From Chitinolyticbacter albus (lineage in GTDB: Bacteria; Pseudomonadota; Gammaproteobacteria; Burkholderiales; Chitinibacteraceae), in NCBI RefSeq assembly GCF_024437655.1, contig NZ_JANBVF010000006.1:62001-126000 (forward strand): a DNA stretch of 64,000 bases. Direction: 5' to 3'. The notes under the pieces were generated by a model. The model worked only from the letters and a program-made list of their open reading frames with translations, made no database searches and was not told where the DNA came from. Both the position numbers and the translations under genes were made by a program. This document shows, one piece after another, positions 18,960 to 28,464 of the stretch (position 1 is its first letter; each line of letters starts with the position of its first letter).

Positions 18960-19925
18960 ATGCAACTGCTCGTCGTTGCCGACCCGCTCGCCAAGTTCAA
19001 GATCCACAAGGACAGCACCTACGTGATGCTGCGGGAGGCGGCGCGGCGCGGCTGGACCATCTGGACCTGCGAGGCGGCCGACCTGTCGGTGCAGCACGGT
19101 ATCGTCAGCGCGCATGCCACGCCGTTTACCTTCAGCGACACGCAGGCCTACGGCAGCTGGTTCACGCTGGGCGCTGCCCAGCCGCTGGCGTTGCATGCTG
19201 TCGATGCAGTGCTGATGCGCACCGATCCGCCCTTCGATCAGCAATACCTGTACGCCACCCATCTGTTCACGCTGGCCGAGCGCCAGGGCGCGCGGGTATT
19301 CAATCCCGGTCAGGCGCTGCGCGACTACAACGAGAAGCTCGCCATCCTGCGCTTTCCCGAATTCATCGCGCCGACCATGGTCACCCAGCGCGCCGACGAC
19401 ATCCGCGCCTTCCTCGCCGAGCACGGCGACATCATCCTCAAGCCGCTCGACGGCATGGGCGGCACGGGCATCTTCCGCGTGCGCGACGATGATCCCAATA
19501 TCGGCGCCATCATCGAGACACTGACTGCCAACGAGACGCAGACCATCATGGCGCAGCGTTACCTGCCTGCGATCAAGGATGGCGACAAGCGCGTGCTGCT
19601 GATCAATGGCAAACCGGTCGACTGGTGCCTCGCGCGCATTCCCAAGGCCGGCGAGACCCGCGGCAACCTCGCCGCCGGCGGCACCGGCGTCGCCCGGCCG
19701 CTGACGGCACGCGACCGCGAGATCGCCGAGGCGTTAGGCCCCAAGCTCATGGCCGACGGCCTGCTGCTGGTCGGCCTTGACGTGATCGGCGAGCAGGTCA
19801 CCGAAATCAACGTGACGAGTCCCACCTGCTTTCAGGAAATCACCAACCAGTCCGGCATCGATGTCGCCGCGCTATTCATCGACGCGCTGGAAGCCCAGGC
19901 CGGCCCTGCCGCGAAAGTATCGTAA
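18960..19925 (+). CDS. gshB: Glutathione synthetase GshB
   Basis: ATP-grasp enzyme that joins glycine to gamma-glutamylcysteine. The 321-aa protein starts [20 protein letters not shown], has the binding region [17 protein letters not shown] and the ATP-grasp loop [16 protein letters not shown], and the C-terminal metal ligands in [16 protein letters not shown] 18960 gives the usual family length; an ATG at 18918 is also in frame. It forms an operon with gshA; apbE starts 23 nt later. Confidence 0.95.
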   Translation: MQLLVVADPLAKFKIHKDSTYVMLREAARRGWTIWTCEAADLSVQHGIVSAHATPFTFSDTQAYGSWFTLGAAQPLALHAVDAVLMRTDPPFDQQYLYATHLFTLAERQGARVFNPGQALRDYNEKLAILRFPEFIAPTMVTQRADDIRAFLAEHGDIILKPLDGMGGTGIFRVRDDDPNIGAIIETLTANETQTIMAQRYLPAIKDGDKRVLLINGKPVDWCLARIPKAGETRGNLAAGGTGVARPLTARDREIAEALGPKLMADGLLLVGLDVIGEQVTEINVTSPTCFQEITNQSGIDVAALFIDALEAQAGPAAKVS

Positions 19926-19948
19926 ACAAGCGCCAAGGCCCGACACGA

Positions 19949-21055
19949 ATGCTGTGCTTGCCACTCCTGGCCGCGCCAGCTTGGCGTGAGTTGCGCCGCG
20001 CGCTGTGGCGTATCGGCGCGCTCGCACGCCTGCTGTTGCCGCCGCTTCTACTCGCCGCCCAACTCACCGGCTGCGGACAGCCGCCGCTCTATCAGCGTAG
20101 CGGCTATGCCTTCGGCACCAAGATCGACATTACGATCTGGGGCCTGCCCGAAGCGCGGGCCGCAGGGCATACCAGCGCACTGCTCGCCGAACTCGACCGG
20201 CTGCACGGCCGGTTCCACGCCTGGCAGCCGTCACCGGTCACACGCCTGAACGCCGCATTCGCGGCAGGCAAAGCGGCCCCCATCGACGCGGAACTGGCTG
20301 GCCTGATCCTGCGTGGCCAGGCTTACGCGGCGCGTTCGGACGGGCTGTTCAATCCCGCCATCGGCCAGCTGGTGGCGTTGTGGGGCTTTCACGACGACAC
20401 CTTTGCCGCGCGCTTGCCTGATCCGCGGCGGATCGCCGAGCTGACCGCGGCAGCGCCCAGCCTCGACGATCTTGCGGTCACGGAGGGCAGCGTCAGCAGC
20501 CGTAACGAGGCGGTCGCACTCGATTTTGGCGGCATGGCCAAGGGCTGGGCACTGGATCGCGCCGCGGCCTACCTGCGCCGCAACCACGTGACCAACGCGC
20601 TCATCAACATCGGCGGCAACGTGATCGCGCTGGGCCGCAAGGGACAGGAGCCCTGGGTGGTCGGCCTGCAGCACCCGCGCCAGCCGCGCGCGATGGCTAC
20701 CCTGGCCTTGCGCGACGGCGAAGCCATTGGCACCTCCGGCGATTACCAGCGCTATTTCGAACTGGACGGCAGGCGCTACAGCCACCTGATAGACCCGCGC
20801 AGCGGCGAACCCGCACGCTGGATGCAAGCCGCCACCGTGATCGCACCGCCATCGCGCGAGGCCGGGATGGTTTCCGATGTCGCGACCAAGCCCATCTTCA
20901 TCGGTGGCATCGACAGCGCGAACGATTACGCACACCGCTCTGGCATAAATGACGTGCTCATTATCGCGGCGGATGGCAGTGCCTACCTGAGCGCGCCGAT
21001 GCAGGCACGGATCAACTGGCTGGTGCCACCGCCCCACATCTATCGACTGCGCTGA
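19949..21055 (+). CDS. apbE: FAD:protein FMN transferase ApbE (lipoprotein)
   Basis: Covalently attaches FMN to Thr/Ser of periplasmic flavoproteins such as NqrB/C or RnfG. The 368-aa product has an unusually long n-region followed by a hydrophobic stretch and lipobox LTGC (Cys42), so it is probably an exported lipoprotein. Family motifs include YAFGTKIDITIWG, ALDFGGMAKGWALDRAA, LINIGGNVIALG, and YSHLIDPRSGEPA. It follows gshB closely. A possible flavin-linked partner is the NusG-II/Gx pair at 10.9-11.8 kb. Confidence 0.93.
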   Translation: MLCLPLLAAPAWRELRRALWRIGALARLLLPPLLLAAQLTGCGQPPLYQRSGYAFGTKIDITIWGLPEARAAGHTSALLAELDRLHGRFHAWQPSPVTRLNAAFAAGKAAPIDAELAGLILRGQAYAARSDGLFNPAIGQLVALWGFHDDTFAARLPDPRRIAELTAAAPSLDDLAVTEGSVSSRNEAVALDFGGMAKGWALDRAAAYLRRNHVTNALINIGGNVIALGRKGQEPWVVGLQHPRQPRAMATLALRDGEAIGTSGDYQRYFELDGRRYSHLIDPRSGEPARWMQAATVIAPPSREAGMVSDVATKPIFIGGIDSANDYAHRSGINDVLIIAADGSAYLSAPMQARINWLVPPPHIYRLR

Positions 21056-21143
21056 CCGGGCGCAAATTCAGGGAATTTCAGCGCTATCGGAGCCGCAAGG
21101 TTTTCGGTTATAACGTCAGAAAACCCCGTTCCCCAGGAAGGCC

Positions 21144-21539
21144 ATGGTAGGCATTATCCTCGTCACACATATCACGCTGGGCGAAGCGCTGATTTCGTGT
21201 GCGCATCACATCATGGGCAGGCCGCTCGACAACCTCGCGCAACTGGCCGTCAGCAAGGCTGACGATCCGGACGAGGTGCTGCGTCGCGCGCGCGAACTCA
21301 TTACCAGCCTGGATGATGGCAGCGGCGTGCTGCTGCTCACCGACATTTATGGCGGCACGCCCTCGAACGTGGCCAACCGTCTGATCGAACCTGGTCTCGT
21401 CGAAGCCGTGGCCGGTGTCAACCTGCCCATGCTGGTCCGCGCGCTGACCTATAGCCATCAATCGCTGGAGGTGGTGGTCAGCAAGGCCATCACCGGCGGG
21501 CTGGAGGGCGTGCTGTATATCCTGCCCCCGATCGAATAA
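21144..21539 (+). CDS. PTS EIIA of the mannose family
   Basis: A 131-aa stand-alone EIIA-Man domain. The phosphorylatable His9 lies in LVTHITLGEAL and the second signature is LLLTDIYGGTPSNVA. No EIIB, EIIC or EIID is adjacent, so it is probably a regulatory end point of the EI-HPr chain rather than part of a sugar transporter. A TATAAC at 21109-21114 may be its -10 box; AGGAAGG precedes the ATG. ptsH follows 30 nt later. Confidence 0.92.
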   Translation: MVGIILVTHITLGEALISCAHHIMGRPLDNLAQLAVSKADDPDEVLRRARELITSLDDGSGVLLLTDIYGGTPSNVANRLIEPGLVEAVAGVNLPMLVRALTYSHQSLEVVVSKAITGGLEGVLYILPPIE

Positions 21540-21569
21540 CCGAAAACAGCCGTACTACACAGGACCAAC

Positions 21570-21842
21570 ATGCCGCAACAGGAAGTAGAAATCGTCAACA
21601 AGCTCGGCCTACACGCCCGTGCGTCGAGCAAGTTCACCCAATTGGCCAGCCAGTTCCAGAGCGAAGTCTGGATCAGCCGTAACCAGAAGCGGGTGAACGC
21701 TAAATCTATCATGGGCGTGATGATGCTGGCCGCCGGCAAGGGCTGCACCATCGTGATCGAAACCAGCAACGGACCCGACGCGGACGCGGCGCTGAATGCG
21801 CTGGTGACGTTGGTGGCAGACCGTTTCGGCGAAGGCGAATAA
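21570..21842 (+). CDS. ptsH: Phosphocarrier protein HPr
   Basis: A 90-aa HPr with the EI-phosphorylated His15 in GLHARAS and the regulatory Ser46 in VNAKSIMGVMML, the site used by HprK. Both residues being present agrees with HprK encoded at 9100. It lies between the EIIA-Man gene and ptsI in one operon. Confidence 0.96.
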   Translation: MPQQEVEIVNKLGLHARASSKFTQLASQFQSEVWISRNQKRVNAKSIMGVMMLAAGKGCTIVIETSNGPDADAALNALVTLVADRFGEGE

Positions 21843-21905
21843 GCGCCGCCATACAGAGGCGCACGCACAGCGGGGCTCCTAAGAGCCTGGAGAGAGGAAG
21901 AATCT

Positions 21906-23630
21906 ATGGCGATCACGTTGCACGGTATCGGCATCGGCGGGGGCGTCGCGATCGGGCACGCCCATGTGCTATCGCACGACGAGATCGAAATCGCGCACTA
22001 CACGATCAGTGAGGCCGATGTACCGCGCGAAATTGCCCGCTTCGAAGCGGCGACACGCAACGCGTGCCAGGTACTGGAAACACTGTGGGGCAGCATTCCG
22101 GAAAACGCCCCGGCCGAGCTTGGCGCCTTCCTCAGCCTGCACATCATGTTGCTGAATGACCATGCGCTCACCGCCGAGCCGCAGCTCATCATCGAATCGC
22201 AGTGCTGCAATGCCGAATGGGCGCTGAAGCAGCACCTCGACACACTGCTGGCGCAATTTGACGAGATCGAAGAGGAATACCTGCGCGAGCGCCGTGCCGA
22301 CGTCATCCAGGTCACCGAGCGCATTTTCAAGGCATTGGCCGGGCACGAAGCCAAGGTACCGGCGCCGGCCCGCCCGGGCTGCATCCTGGTTGCGCACGAT
22401 CTGTCGCCCGCCGACATGGTGCTGTTCAAGGATACCGAGTACGGCGCCTTTATCACTGACGTCGGCGGACCCACGTCGCACACCGCCATCCTGGCGCGCA
22501 GCCTGGATCTGCCCGCGGTGCTGGCGCTGCGTCACGCGCAATCGCTGATCCGCGAGGACGAGCTGGTCATCGTCGATGGCGAAGCCGGCGTCGTCATCGT
22601 CGATCCGGACGAAACGGTGCTCGCCGAATATCGCGCCCGCCAGGATGCCTGGCTCGTCGGCCAGCGCGCGCTGCAGGATATCCGTGGTGCCAGGCCCGTC
22701 ACGCGCGATGGCGGCGAGATCGAACTCTTCGCCAATATCGAAGTGCCCGACGACACCGAGCTCGCGCTCACCAACGGCGCCAGCGGCATCGGCCTGTTCC
22801 GCTCCGAGTTCCTGTTCCTGCGCGACGAGGATGACCTGCCGACCGAGGCCGAGCAGTTCGAAGCCTATCGCCAGGTGGCCGAGGCGATGCAGGGCAAGCC
22901 CGTCATCATCCGCACCATGGACCTGGGCAAGGACAAGATCCCCAAGTGGCAGGAAGAGAGCGACGCACCCAATCCTGCGCTCGGGCTGACCGGCATCCGG
23001 CTGTGCATGGCCGAGACCCAGCTGTTTCGCACCCAGCTGCGCGCGCTGCTGCGCGCATCGGCCTACGGCAAGATCAAGCTCCTGGTGCCCATGCTTTCGC
23101 ACGTCAGCGAAGTGAAACAGACGCGGCGCCATGTCGAGGAAATCAAGGCCCAGCTGCGCGCCGAGGGCATGCCATTCGACGAGGACATCGAGATCGGCGG
23201 CATGATCGAGGTACCGGCTGCAGCCGTCGCCGTCGCCAGTTTCCTCAAGCACCTGGACTTCATCTCGATCGGCACCAATGACCTGATCCAGTACACGCTG
23301 GCGGTCGATCGCAACGACGATACCGTGTCCTACCTGTACGACCCGCTGCATCCGGCAGTGGTCCAATTGCTGCACCATGTGATCAGCACTGCCAACCGGC
23401 TGGGCAAACCGGTATCAATGTGCGGCGAAATGGCGGGCGATCCGCAATTGACGCTGCTGCTGCTGGGGCTCGGGCTCAAGCGCTTCTCCATGTTGCCCGC
23501 GCAATTACTCAAGGTGAAACAGCGCATCCTCGCCACCAACCTGGCACGGCTCGAAGCGGCGGTGGAAGACCTGCTCGCCGCCGAAGATGCCGAGTCGATC
23601 CGCGCGCAACTGGCACGCCTGGCCGGCTAG
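21906..23630 (+). CDS. ptsI: PTS enzyme I
   Basis: Phosphoenolpyruvate-protein phosphotransferase that phosphorylates HPr. The 574-aa protein has the active-site His in GGPTSHTAILARSL (about residue 190), the PEP-binding ASGIGLFRSEFLFL, and the C-terminal FISIGTNDLIQYTLAVDR with MCGEMAGDP. It lacks a GAF domain, so it is EI rather than EI-Ntr (PtsP). With no EIIB/C nearby it completes a regulatory PTS. The GGDEF gene begins 10 nt after its stop. Confidence 0.96.
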   Translation: MAITLHGIGIGGGVAIGHAHVLSHDEIEIAHYTISEADVPREIARFEAATRNACQVLETLWGSIPENAPAELGAFLSLHIMLLNDHALTAEPQLIIESQCCNAEWALKQHLDTLLAQFDEIEEEYLRERRADVIQVTERIFKALAGHEAKVPAPARPGCILVAHDLSPADMVLFKDTEYGAFITDVGGPTSHTAILARSLDLPAVLALRHAQSLIREDELVIVDGEAGVVIVDPDETVLAEYRARQDAWLVGQRALQDIRGARPVTRDGGEIELFANIEVPDDTELALTNGASGIGLFRSEFLFLRDEDDLPTEAEQFEAYRQVAEAMQGKPVIIRTMDLGKDKIPKWQEESDAPNPALGLTGIRLCMAETQLFRTQLRALLRASAYGKIKLLVPMLSHVSEVKQTRRHVEEIKAQLRAEGMPFDEDIEIGGMIEVPAAAVAVASFLKHLDFISIGTNDLIQYTLAVDRNDDTVSYLYDPLHPAVVQLLHHVISTANRLGKPVSMCGEMAGDPQLTLLLLGLGLKRFSMLPAQLLKVKQRILATNLARLEAAVEDLLAAEDAESIRAQLARLAG

Positions 23631-23640
23631 CGAGTCCGAG

Positions 23641-25275
23641 ATGAACGCCACCAAGCCCGTCGACCCCCGCCTGCAACTGATGCAGGCGCTCGGCGACGCC
23701 AAGGCCATGTTCGCACCCAAATGCGAAGTCTGCCTGACGCTGGCGATCGAAGCGGCGCAGCAGGCAACGCAAGCCGGGTATGTCGACCTCGAAGCCGAAG
23801 CCCGCCTGCTGTGGGGCCGCGCCTTGCTGATCCTCTCCGGTGCCGACGCAGCGCTGCCGGTATTGCGCCGCGCGCGTCGCATCCTGCCGGCCGACGCCCC
23901 GGCACACGTCGCGGCAGAACTGGAACTGACATTGGCGCAGGCCCATGCCAACGGCGGGCGCAACGGCCAGGCCATGCAGCACTGGCTGCTCGGCATGGAG
24001 CACGCCTTGCGCGCGCGCGCACCCGCGCTGTACGCCGAGGCCTATCTGAGCCTGGGCAACCTCTACGTGGCGCACAACGACACCGGCAGCGCCTTCCACT
24101 ACCACGCTCAAGCGCTGGAATTCGCCGCGGCGCAACCCGATCCGGACCTGCGCGCCAAGGCCGGCATCCATCTGGCCGCCGACCTGATCGGCCTCGAGCG
24201 TTACGAGCTGGCCGAACAACTGCTGCTCGCCGCGGAGCGCGACCTGGTCCTGCCGCTGCGACAAGACTGGCAGGCCGAGATCTACAACTACCTCGGCAAC
24301 ATCCACGCCCGGCAGGGCCGTACCGAAGCCGCGCAGGCGTTCCTCGAACGCGCGTATGCAATCAACCTGGAAGCAGGCTTCCTGTGGGGCCAGACCGTCA
24401 ACCTGATCGGGCTGGGCCGGCTGCTGCGCGAACTCAAGCGCGATGCGCAGGCAGAGGCGTATCTGCAACGCGCGCAGGAAACGGTGGCCAGATTCGGCGC
24501 TGCGCATCTGTCGCAGCAAATTCACCAGCAATTGTCGCAACTCTATGAGCAACGTGGCGACTACGCCTCGGCGCTGCAGCATCACATCGCGTTTCACGAA
24601 TATCACCAGGCCATCGCCCAGAAGGCGATGTCCAGCAGGGTCAACAAGCTGGCGGCACGCCGACTCGCGGCGGCCGAGATCAAATTGAAGTTGTTGTCGT
24701 CCGAAATCGAGCTTTCCCAGTTACGCCAGCAAACGAGTGAGCGTGCCAATCGCTTGCAGCAGCTGGAAAACGCCGCCTACCGCGATGGACTGACCGGCGC
24801 TTTCAATCGACGCGCACTGGATGAGCGGCTGCCGCTACTCGTCGCCCAAGCCCAGCAGCAAGGCAGCCCGCTGTCGCTGCTGGTCATCGATTTCGATCAC
24901 TTCAAGACGATCAACGACACCTATACCCATCAGGTTGGCGACCGGGTGTTGCAGGAGGGCGCACGCCAGATGCAGGTCACGCTGCGCGACGGCGACTCGC
25001 TGTTCCGCTACGGCGGCGAGGAATTCACGGTGGTGATAGGCGACACGACGCTGGCAGGAGCCCTGCGGTTGGCAGAACGGATTCGCGAGCGCCTGGAAGC
25101 GTGGCCCTGGGACGATGTCGCATCCGGATTGCGTGCAACAATCAGTATCGGCGCCACCACGCTGATGCCCGGTGACTCCTCAACCGAGCTGCTGCGCCGC
25201 GCCGATCTCGCCCTGTATCAAGCCAAGCGGGCCGGGCGCAATTGTGTCGTGTCTAGCGGAGACGTCCATGCCTGA
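23641..25275 (+). CDS. TPR-GGDEF diguanylate cyclase
   Basis: Predicted c-di-GMP synthase of 544 aa. Residues 1 to about 350 are helical TPR-type repeats (for example ALYAEAYLSLGNLYVAHNDT), about 355-395 look like a coiled coil, and about 395-540 form the GGDEF domain. The active site reads RYGGEEF (456-462), a functional variant, and the inhibitory I-site RDGD (449-452) lies the canonical five residues upstream. There is no membrane segment or signal peptide, so it is cytosolic. It may be co-transcribed with ptsI, and its end overlaps the next TPR gene by 8 nt. Confidence 0.88.
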   Translation: MNATKPVDPRLQLMQALGDAKAMFAPKCEVCLTLAIEAAQQATQAGYVDLEAEARLLWGRALLILSGADAALPVLRRARRILPADAPAHVAAELELTLAQAHANGGRNGQAMQHWLLGMEHALRARAPALYAEAYLSLGNLYVAHNDTGSAFHYHAQALEFAAAQPDPDLRAKAGIHLAADLIGLERYELAEQLLLAAERDLVLPLRQDWQAEIYNYLGNIHARQGRTEAAQAFLERAYAINLEAGFLWGQTVNLIGLGRLLRELKRDAQAEAYLQRAQETVARFGAAHLSQQIHQQLSQLYEQRGDYASALQHHIAFHEYHQAIAQKAMSSRVNKLAARRLAAAEIKLKLLSSEIELSQLRQQTSERANRLQQLENAAYRDGLTGAFNRRALDERLPLLVAQAQQQGSPLSLLVIDFDHFKTINDTYTHQVGDRVLQEGARQMQVTLRDGDSLFRYGGEEFTVVIGDTTLAGALRLAERIRERLEAWPWDDVASGLRATISIGATTLMPGDSSTELLRRADLALYQAKRAGRNCVVSSGDVHA

Positions 25276-26428
25276 GACCGCGCAGCAGCTGCAACAGCGT
25301 CTCGATGCCCTTATCACGCTTGATTACGAGTCGCTGGAACGCGACGGCTACGCACGTATCGTCCAGGAGGCCGACAGCCTGCTGGCCGATTGCCGGGCGC
25401 TCAACGACGCGGCACTGATCACACGCACGCTGATCGAGCGCGGGCGTGCGCTGTTCTTTGCCGGCCAGCGCGAGGCGGGCGCAGACTCCATGCGCGAGGC
25501 AGTACGCCATGCGACGCAGGCCTCCCTCAAGACGCTGGTGGTCCACGCCTGCGACGAACTGGCGCTGGTGCTGTACGACCTGGCGGACTACTTGCCCGCA
25601 CTCGATGCCTGGCTCAAATGCCTGGAGCTCGCCAGCGAGCTGCAGGACATGCATTGGTGCACCAAGGCCTATATCGGCGTGGGCAAAGTCTACGACGCGC
25701 TGCGTGATTACGAATCCGCCAACTACTTCCACGAGATGGCACTGCAGCTGGCGGAAATGCAGGATGACCAACGACTGCGCTGTCAGATCCAGATCAACCT
25801 CGCCAGCGTCGCCTACAGCCAGCAGAATTACCCGGCAGCGCTGGCAGCGCTCGACGCGGCCGCTTCGCTGCTTGCGCAAGGTGTCGACAATCCGGTATGG
25901 CAGGCCGAGGTAGTGTCCTACTACGGCCTGGTGCACTTCGAACGCGGCGATTACGTTCTGGCGCAGCGCTATCTGAAGGAAGCCCAGCAGCTCTATCGCT
26001 CGCACAAGAATGCGTGGGGCCAGGTGCAGGTGCTGCTCAGCCTCGGCAAGACGCTGCGCAATCTGGGGCGTAACGACGAAGCCCTGGAATACCTGCTGAC
26101 AGCCAACCAGCTGGCCAGGCAAACCCAGATTCCCAGCCTGCGCATTCCCACCGAAGAGCTGCTGGCACAGAGCTATCGTGACCTGGGCCGTCATCGTGAC
26201 GCGTTGACCCACCATCAACAGATGCACGCGCTCATTGCGGCGCAAACCACGCACCATGCCGGCGGGGTACGGCTGTCGACCCAGGCCGCGCGACAGCTCG
26301 CCGACCTGGAACAGCAGTTTGATCTGGAACTGCTACGCCTGCGCCTGGCGGCTCAGGCCGTTGCGGTTTCCCCGACGGCGTCTGCGACCGTCCAGGCCTC
26401 AGGGAGCGACAAGACGCTCTCGTCGTAA
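25268..26428 (+). CDS. TPR-repeat protein, GGDEF-less neighbour of the diguanylate cyclase
   Basis: A 386-aa TPR protein, with repeats such as ANYFHEMALQLAEMQ, GLVHFERGDYVLAQRYL and LGKTLRNLGRNDEALEYL. It lacks any catalytic domain and ends in a Gln/Leu-rich helix and a low-complexity tail. Its architecture mirrors the N-terminal half of the preceding cyclase, suggesting duplication with loss of GGDEF, or a partner that binds similar ligands. ATG 25268 overlaps the cyclase stop. The last 76 bases overlap the convergent patatin-like gene. Confidence 0.8.
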   Translation: MPETAQQLQQRLDALITLDYESLERDGYARIVQEADSLLADCRALNDAALITRTLIERGRALFFAGQREAGADSMREAVRHATQASLKTLVVHACDELALVLYDLADYLPALDAWLKCLELASELQDMHWCTKAYIGVGKVYDALRDYESANYFHEMALQLAEMQDDQRLRCQIQINLASVAYSQQNYPAALAALDAAASLLAQGVDNPVWQAEVVSYYGLVHFERGDYVLAQRYLKEAQQLYRSHKNAWGQVQVLLSLGKTLRNLGRNDEALEYLLTANQLARQTQIPSLRIPTEELLAQSYRDLGRHRDALTHHQQMHALIAAQTTHHAGGVRLSTQAARQLADLEQQFDLELLRLRLAAQAVAVSPTASATVQASGSDKTLSS

Positions 26429-27477
26429 ATAATGCCCAGCGTCGCCGCGTGGTCGCGACAGAACACGAGACCAGACTCGAAACCCAGCCGGTACAGCGTA
26501 CGCATATTGGAGATGCTCCAGTCGAACATTGCGTCCCAGCGTTCGGCCGGCAACTCGGGCGCCAGCAGCGGCACCTTCAGCAGGTTGCGCTTCTCGCTGC
26601 CGTCCGGGTTGCGGTTGTAGACGAGATCGAACAACTTGAGATCATCCTGGGCGATTTCGACCAGCGGCGTGATGATGGACATGACCCACGCGTCATAGAG
26701 ATCGCGCGGCGGCCGCAGCAGCCGCTCGGCGCCGAGCACGTCGAACACCACGATGGTGCCGATCTCCGGATGCACGCCACCGGGCCCCACCAGCGCCTTG
26801 AAGTTGAGCGTATCGAGTGCGGCACCCTCGATGTAGTGCTCGGGTTCGCCAGCCTCGTTGGGCAGCACGGTCGGCGGATAGAGGAAAGGAAACGACAGCG
26901 CGGCGCGAAAGCGCTCGACAGTGATCTCTTCGCCCTCCCATTGCACCATCACGCGCCGGTCCAGATTATAGGCGTTCAGGTAGATGGGTACGCTGGCATT
27001 GGCAATGCGATTGAAATCGACCACGTCTTCGATAAAGGGCACATGCGCGCACAGTCCCAGGCTGCGGTTCGACAGATCCGTCGGCGTCGCCATCGCCCAC
27101 ATCAGCCTGACCCAGTCCGCCCACGCTTGCCAGGCGTCGCTCTGGCCAGACAGCTGATCAACGAGGCGCGACATCGGCGAGCGCGCCAGCTCGCTGCGGA
27201 ACTGCTCGGCCAGCACGCCCGGCTTGTGGAACACCTTGTAGTTGACCGGCAGCACCCTGTACACCGGATCGGCGATCCCCATCTGCACCATGCCAGCCAG
27301 CGCGGCGATGGCGTTGCCGGATTTGGGTGCGGCATAGAGCAAGCCCACCAGGGCTCCGGCGCCAGAAGTCGAGATCAGGTCAAACCGCACCCGCTGGCGG
27401 ACCATCGCCGACAGCGCACCGGCCATCAGCGGCATATTGGGCGCACCGCCCCCGATCACCAACGCGGTCTTGGCCAT
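26353..27477 (-). CDS. Patatin-like protein with altered catalytic motifs
   Basis: A 374-aa member of the patatin-like phospholipase superfamily. The glycine-rich start is ALVIGGGAPNMPLMAGAL. The nucleophile elbow, normally GTSAGAL, reads STSGAGAL (36-43): aligned without a gap the Ser position is Gly, with Ser38 one residue earlier. The usual DG(A/G) catalytic motif reads IEGAALDTLNF, with Glu for Asp. It may be inactive or use a shifted dyad. ATG 27477 was chosen over an upstream in-frame start at 27564. It lies 90 nt downstream of two acyltransferase genes and overlaps the TPR gene antisense by 76 nt. Confidence 0.8.
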   Translation of the reverse strand: MAKTALVIGGGAPNMPLMAGALSAMVRQRVRFDLISTSGAGALVGLLYAAPKSGNAIAALAGMVQMGIADPVYRVLPVNYKVFHKPGVLAEQFRSELARSPMSRLVDQLSGQSDAWQAWADWVRLMWAMATPTDLSNRSLGLCAHVPFIEDVVDFNRIANASVPIYLNAYNLDRRVMVQWEGEEITVERFRAALSFPFLYPPTVLPNEAGEPEHYIEGAALDTLNFKALVGPGGVHPEIGTIVVFDVLGAERLLRPPRDLYDAWVMSIITPLVEIAQDDLKLFDLVYNRNPDGSEKRNLLKVPLLAPELPAERWDAMFDWSISNMRTLYRLGFESGLVFCRDHAATLGIIYDESVLSLPEAWTVADAVGETATA

Positions 27478-27567
27478 GTCCGTCTCCTTGCTGTCCAGTT
27501 TCATCAGCATAACGCTGTATGGACGACAGCAAAAATAATTGTTGCAAAGCAACAATCCGGACATCCA

Positions 27568-28464
27568 TCAATAGATGCGCGGCTCTCCCTCGGGCCGGGT
27601 CTTGAAACGGCGGTGCAGCCAATAGTACTGCGCGGGAAACTCGCGGGTACGGGCCTCGATAAACTCGTTCATCCGCCGGGTGTCCGCTTCCAGGTCGTCA
27701 CTGGGGAAGTGGTCCCAGGCCGGATAAAAGCGCGTGACGAAGCGATTGCCTTCGAGCGTGGTCACCATCGGCACCACCTTGGCGTTACCCAACCCCGCCA
27801 GCCGCGACAGCGCCGGCACGGTGGCGGTCTGCACGCCGAAGAACGGCACGAAAATCGATTCACGCGCGCCGAAGTCCTGGTCTGGCAGGTAGTACAGCGA
27901 AGCGCCATCACGGACGGCGCGGACCACTGGGCGGATGCCCTCGGTACGACGAAACATCAAGGGCGGACCGAAACGCGCCCGGCCCAGGCTCAGCAACTGG
28001 TCGAAGGGCTTTTCATGCGTTGAGGTGTAGACGATGGCGCCCCAGTGATCGATCGAGTGCCGTATCCCCCCCCAATCGAGCCCCAGAAAGTGCGGCGCCA
28101 GCACGATGATGGGCTGGTCCTTGATCGCCAGGTAGTGCTCGTAGCCCTCGCGCACCACCAGCCTGGCCACGCGCGCTGTACTGCCAAACCACAGGATGCC
28201 GTAGGCCAGCACGCAGGTGACGTAGGTCCTGAAATGCGCGCGCAGGCAGCGACGGCGCTCGGCCTCTGACCACTCGGGAAAACAGAGCGCGAGATTGATG
28301 AGGCCTATCCTGCGACGGCGCGGCATCAGCAGGAATAACAGTTCGCCGAAGAGGGCTCCCGGCACCTGCAGCCAGGACAATGGCAGCCAATGCAGCAACC
28401 AGAACGGGATGGCCAGCAGGCGGGCAGCCCAGGATAAATCTGCCCAGCGGGTGGGGGCGTTCAT
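27568..28464 (-). CDS. LpxL/HtrB-family lipid A acyltransferase (second copy)
   Basis: Membrane-associated acyl-ACP-dependent acyltransferase of 298 aa, probably adding a secondary acyl chain to Kdo-lipid A. It has an N-terminal hydrophobic anchor (LLAIPFWLLHWLPLSWL) and the HX4D active-site motif in APHFLGLDWGG. Other family segments are YYLPDQDFGARESIFVPFFG and, near the C-terminus, PAQYYWLHRRFKTRPEG. GGAGG precedes ATG 28464, which overlaps the stop of the upstream paralogue (ATGA). Which chain it adds cannot be read from sequence. Confidence 0.9.
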   Translation of the reverse strand: MNAPTRWADLSWAARLLAIPFWLLHWLPLSWLQVPGALFGELLFLLMPRRRRIGLINLALCFPEWSEAERRRCLRAHFRTYVTCVLAYGILWFGSTARVARLVVREGYEHYLAIKDQPIIVLAPHFLGLDWGGIRHSIDHWGAIVYTSTHEKPFDQLLSLGRARFGPPLMFRRTEGIRPVVRAVRDGASLYYLPDQDFGARESIFVPFFGVQTATVPALSRLAGLGNAKVVPMVTTLEGNRFVTRFYPAWDHFPSDDLEADTRRMNEFIEARTREFPAQYYWLHRRFKTRPEGEPRIY

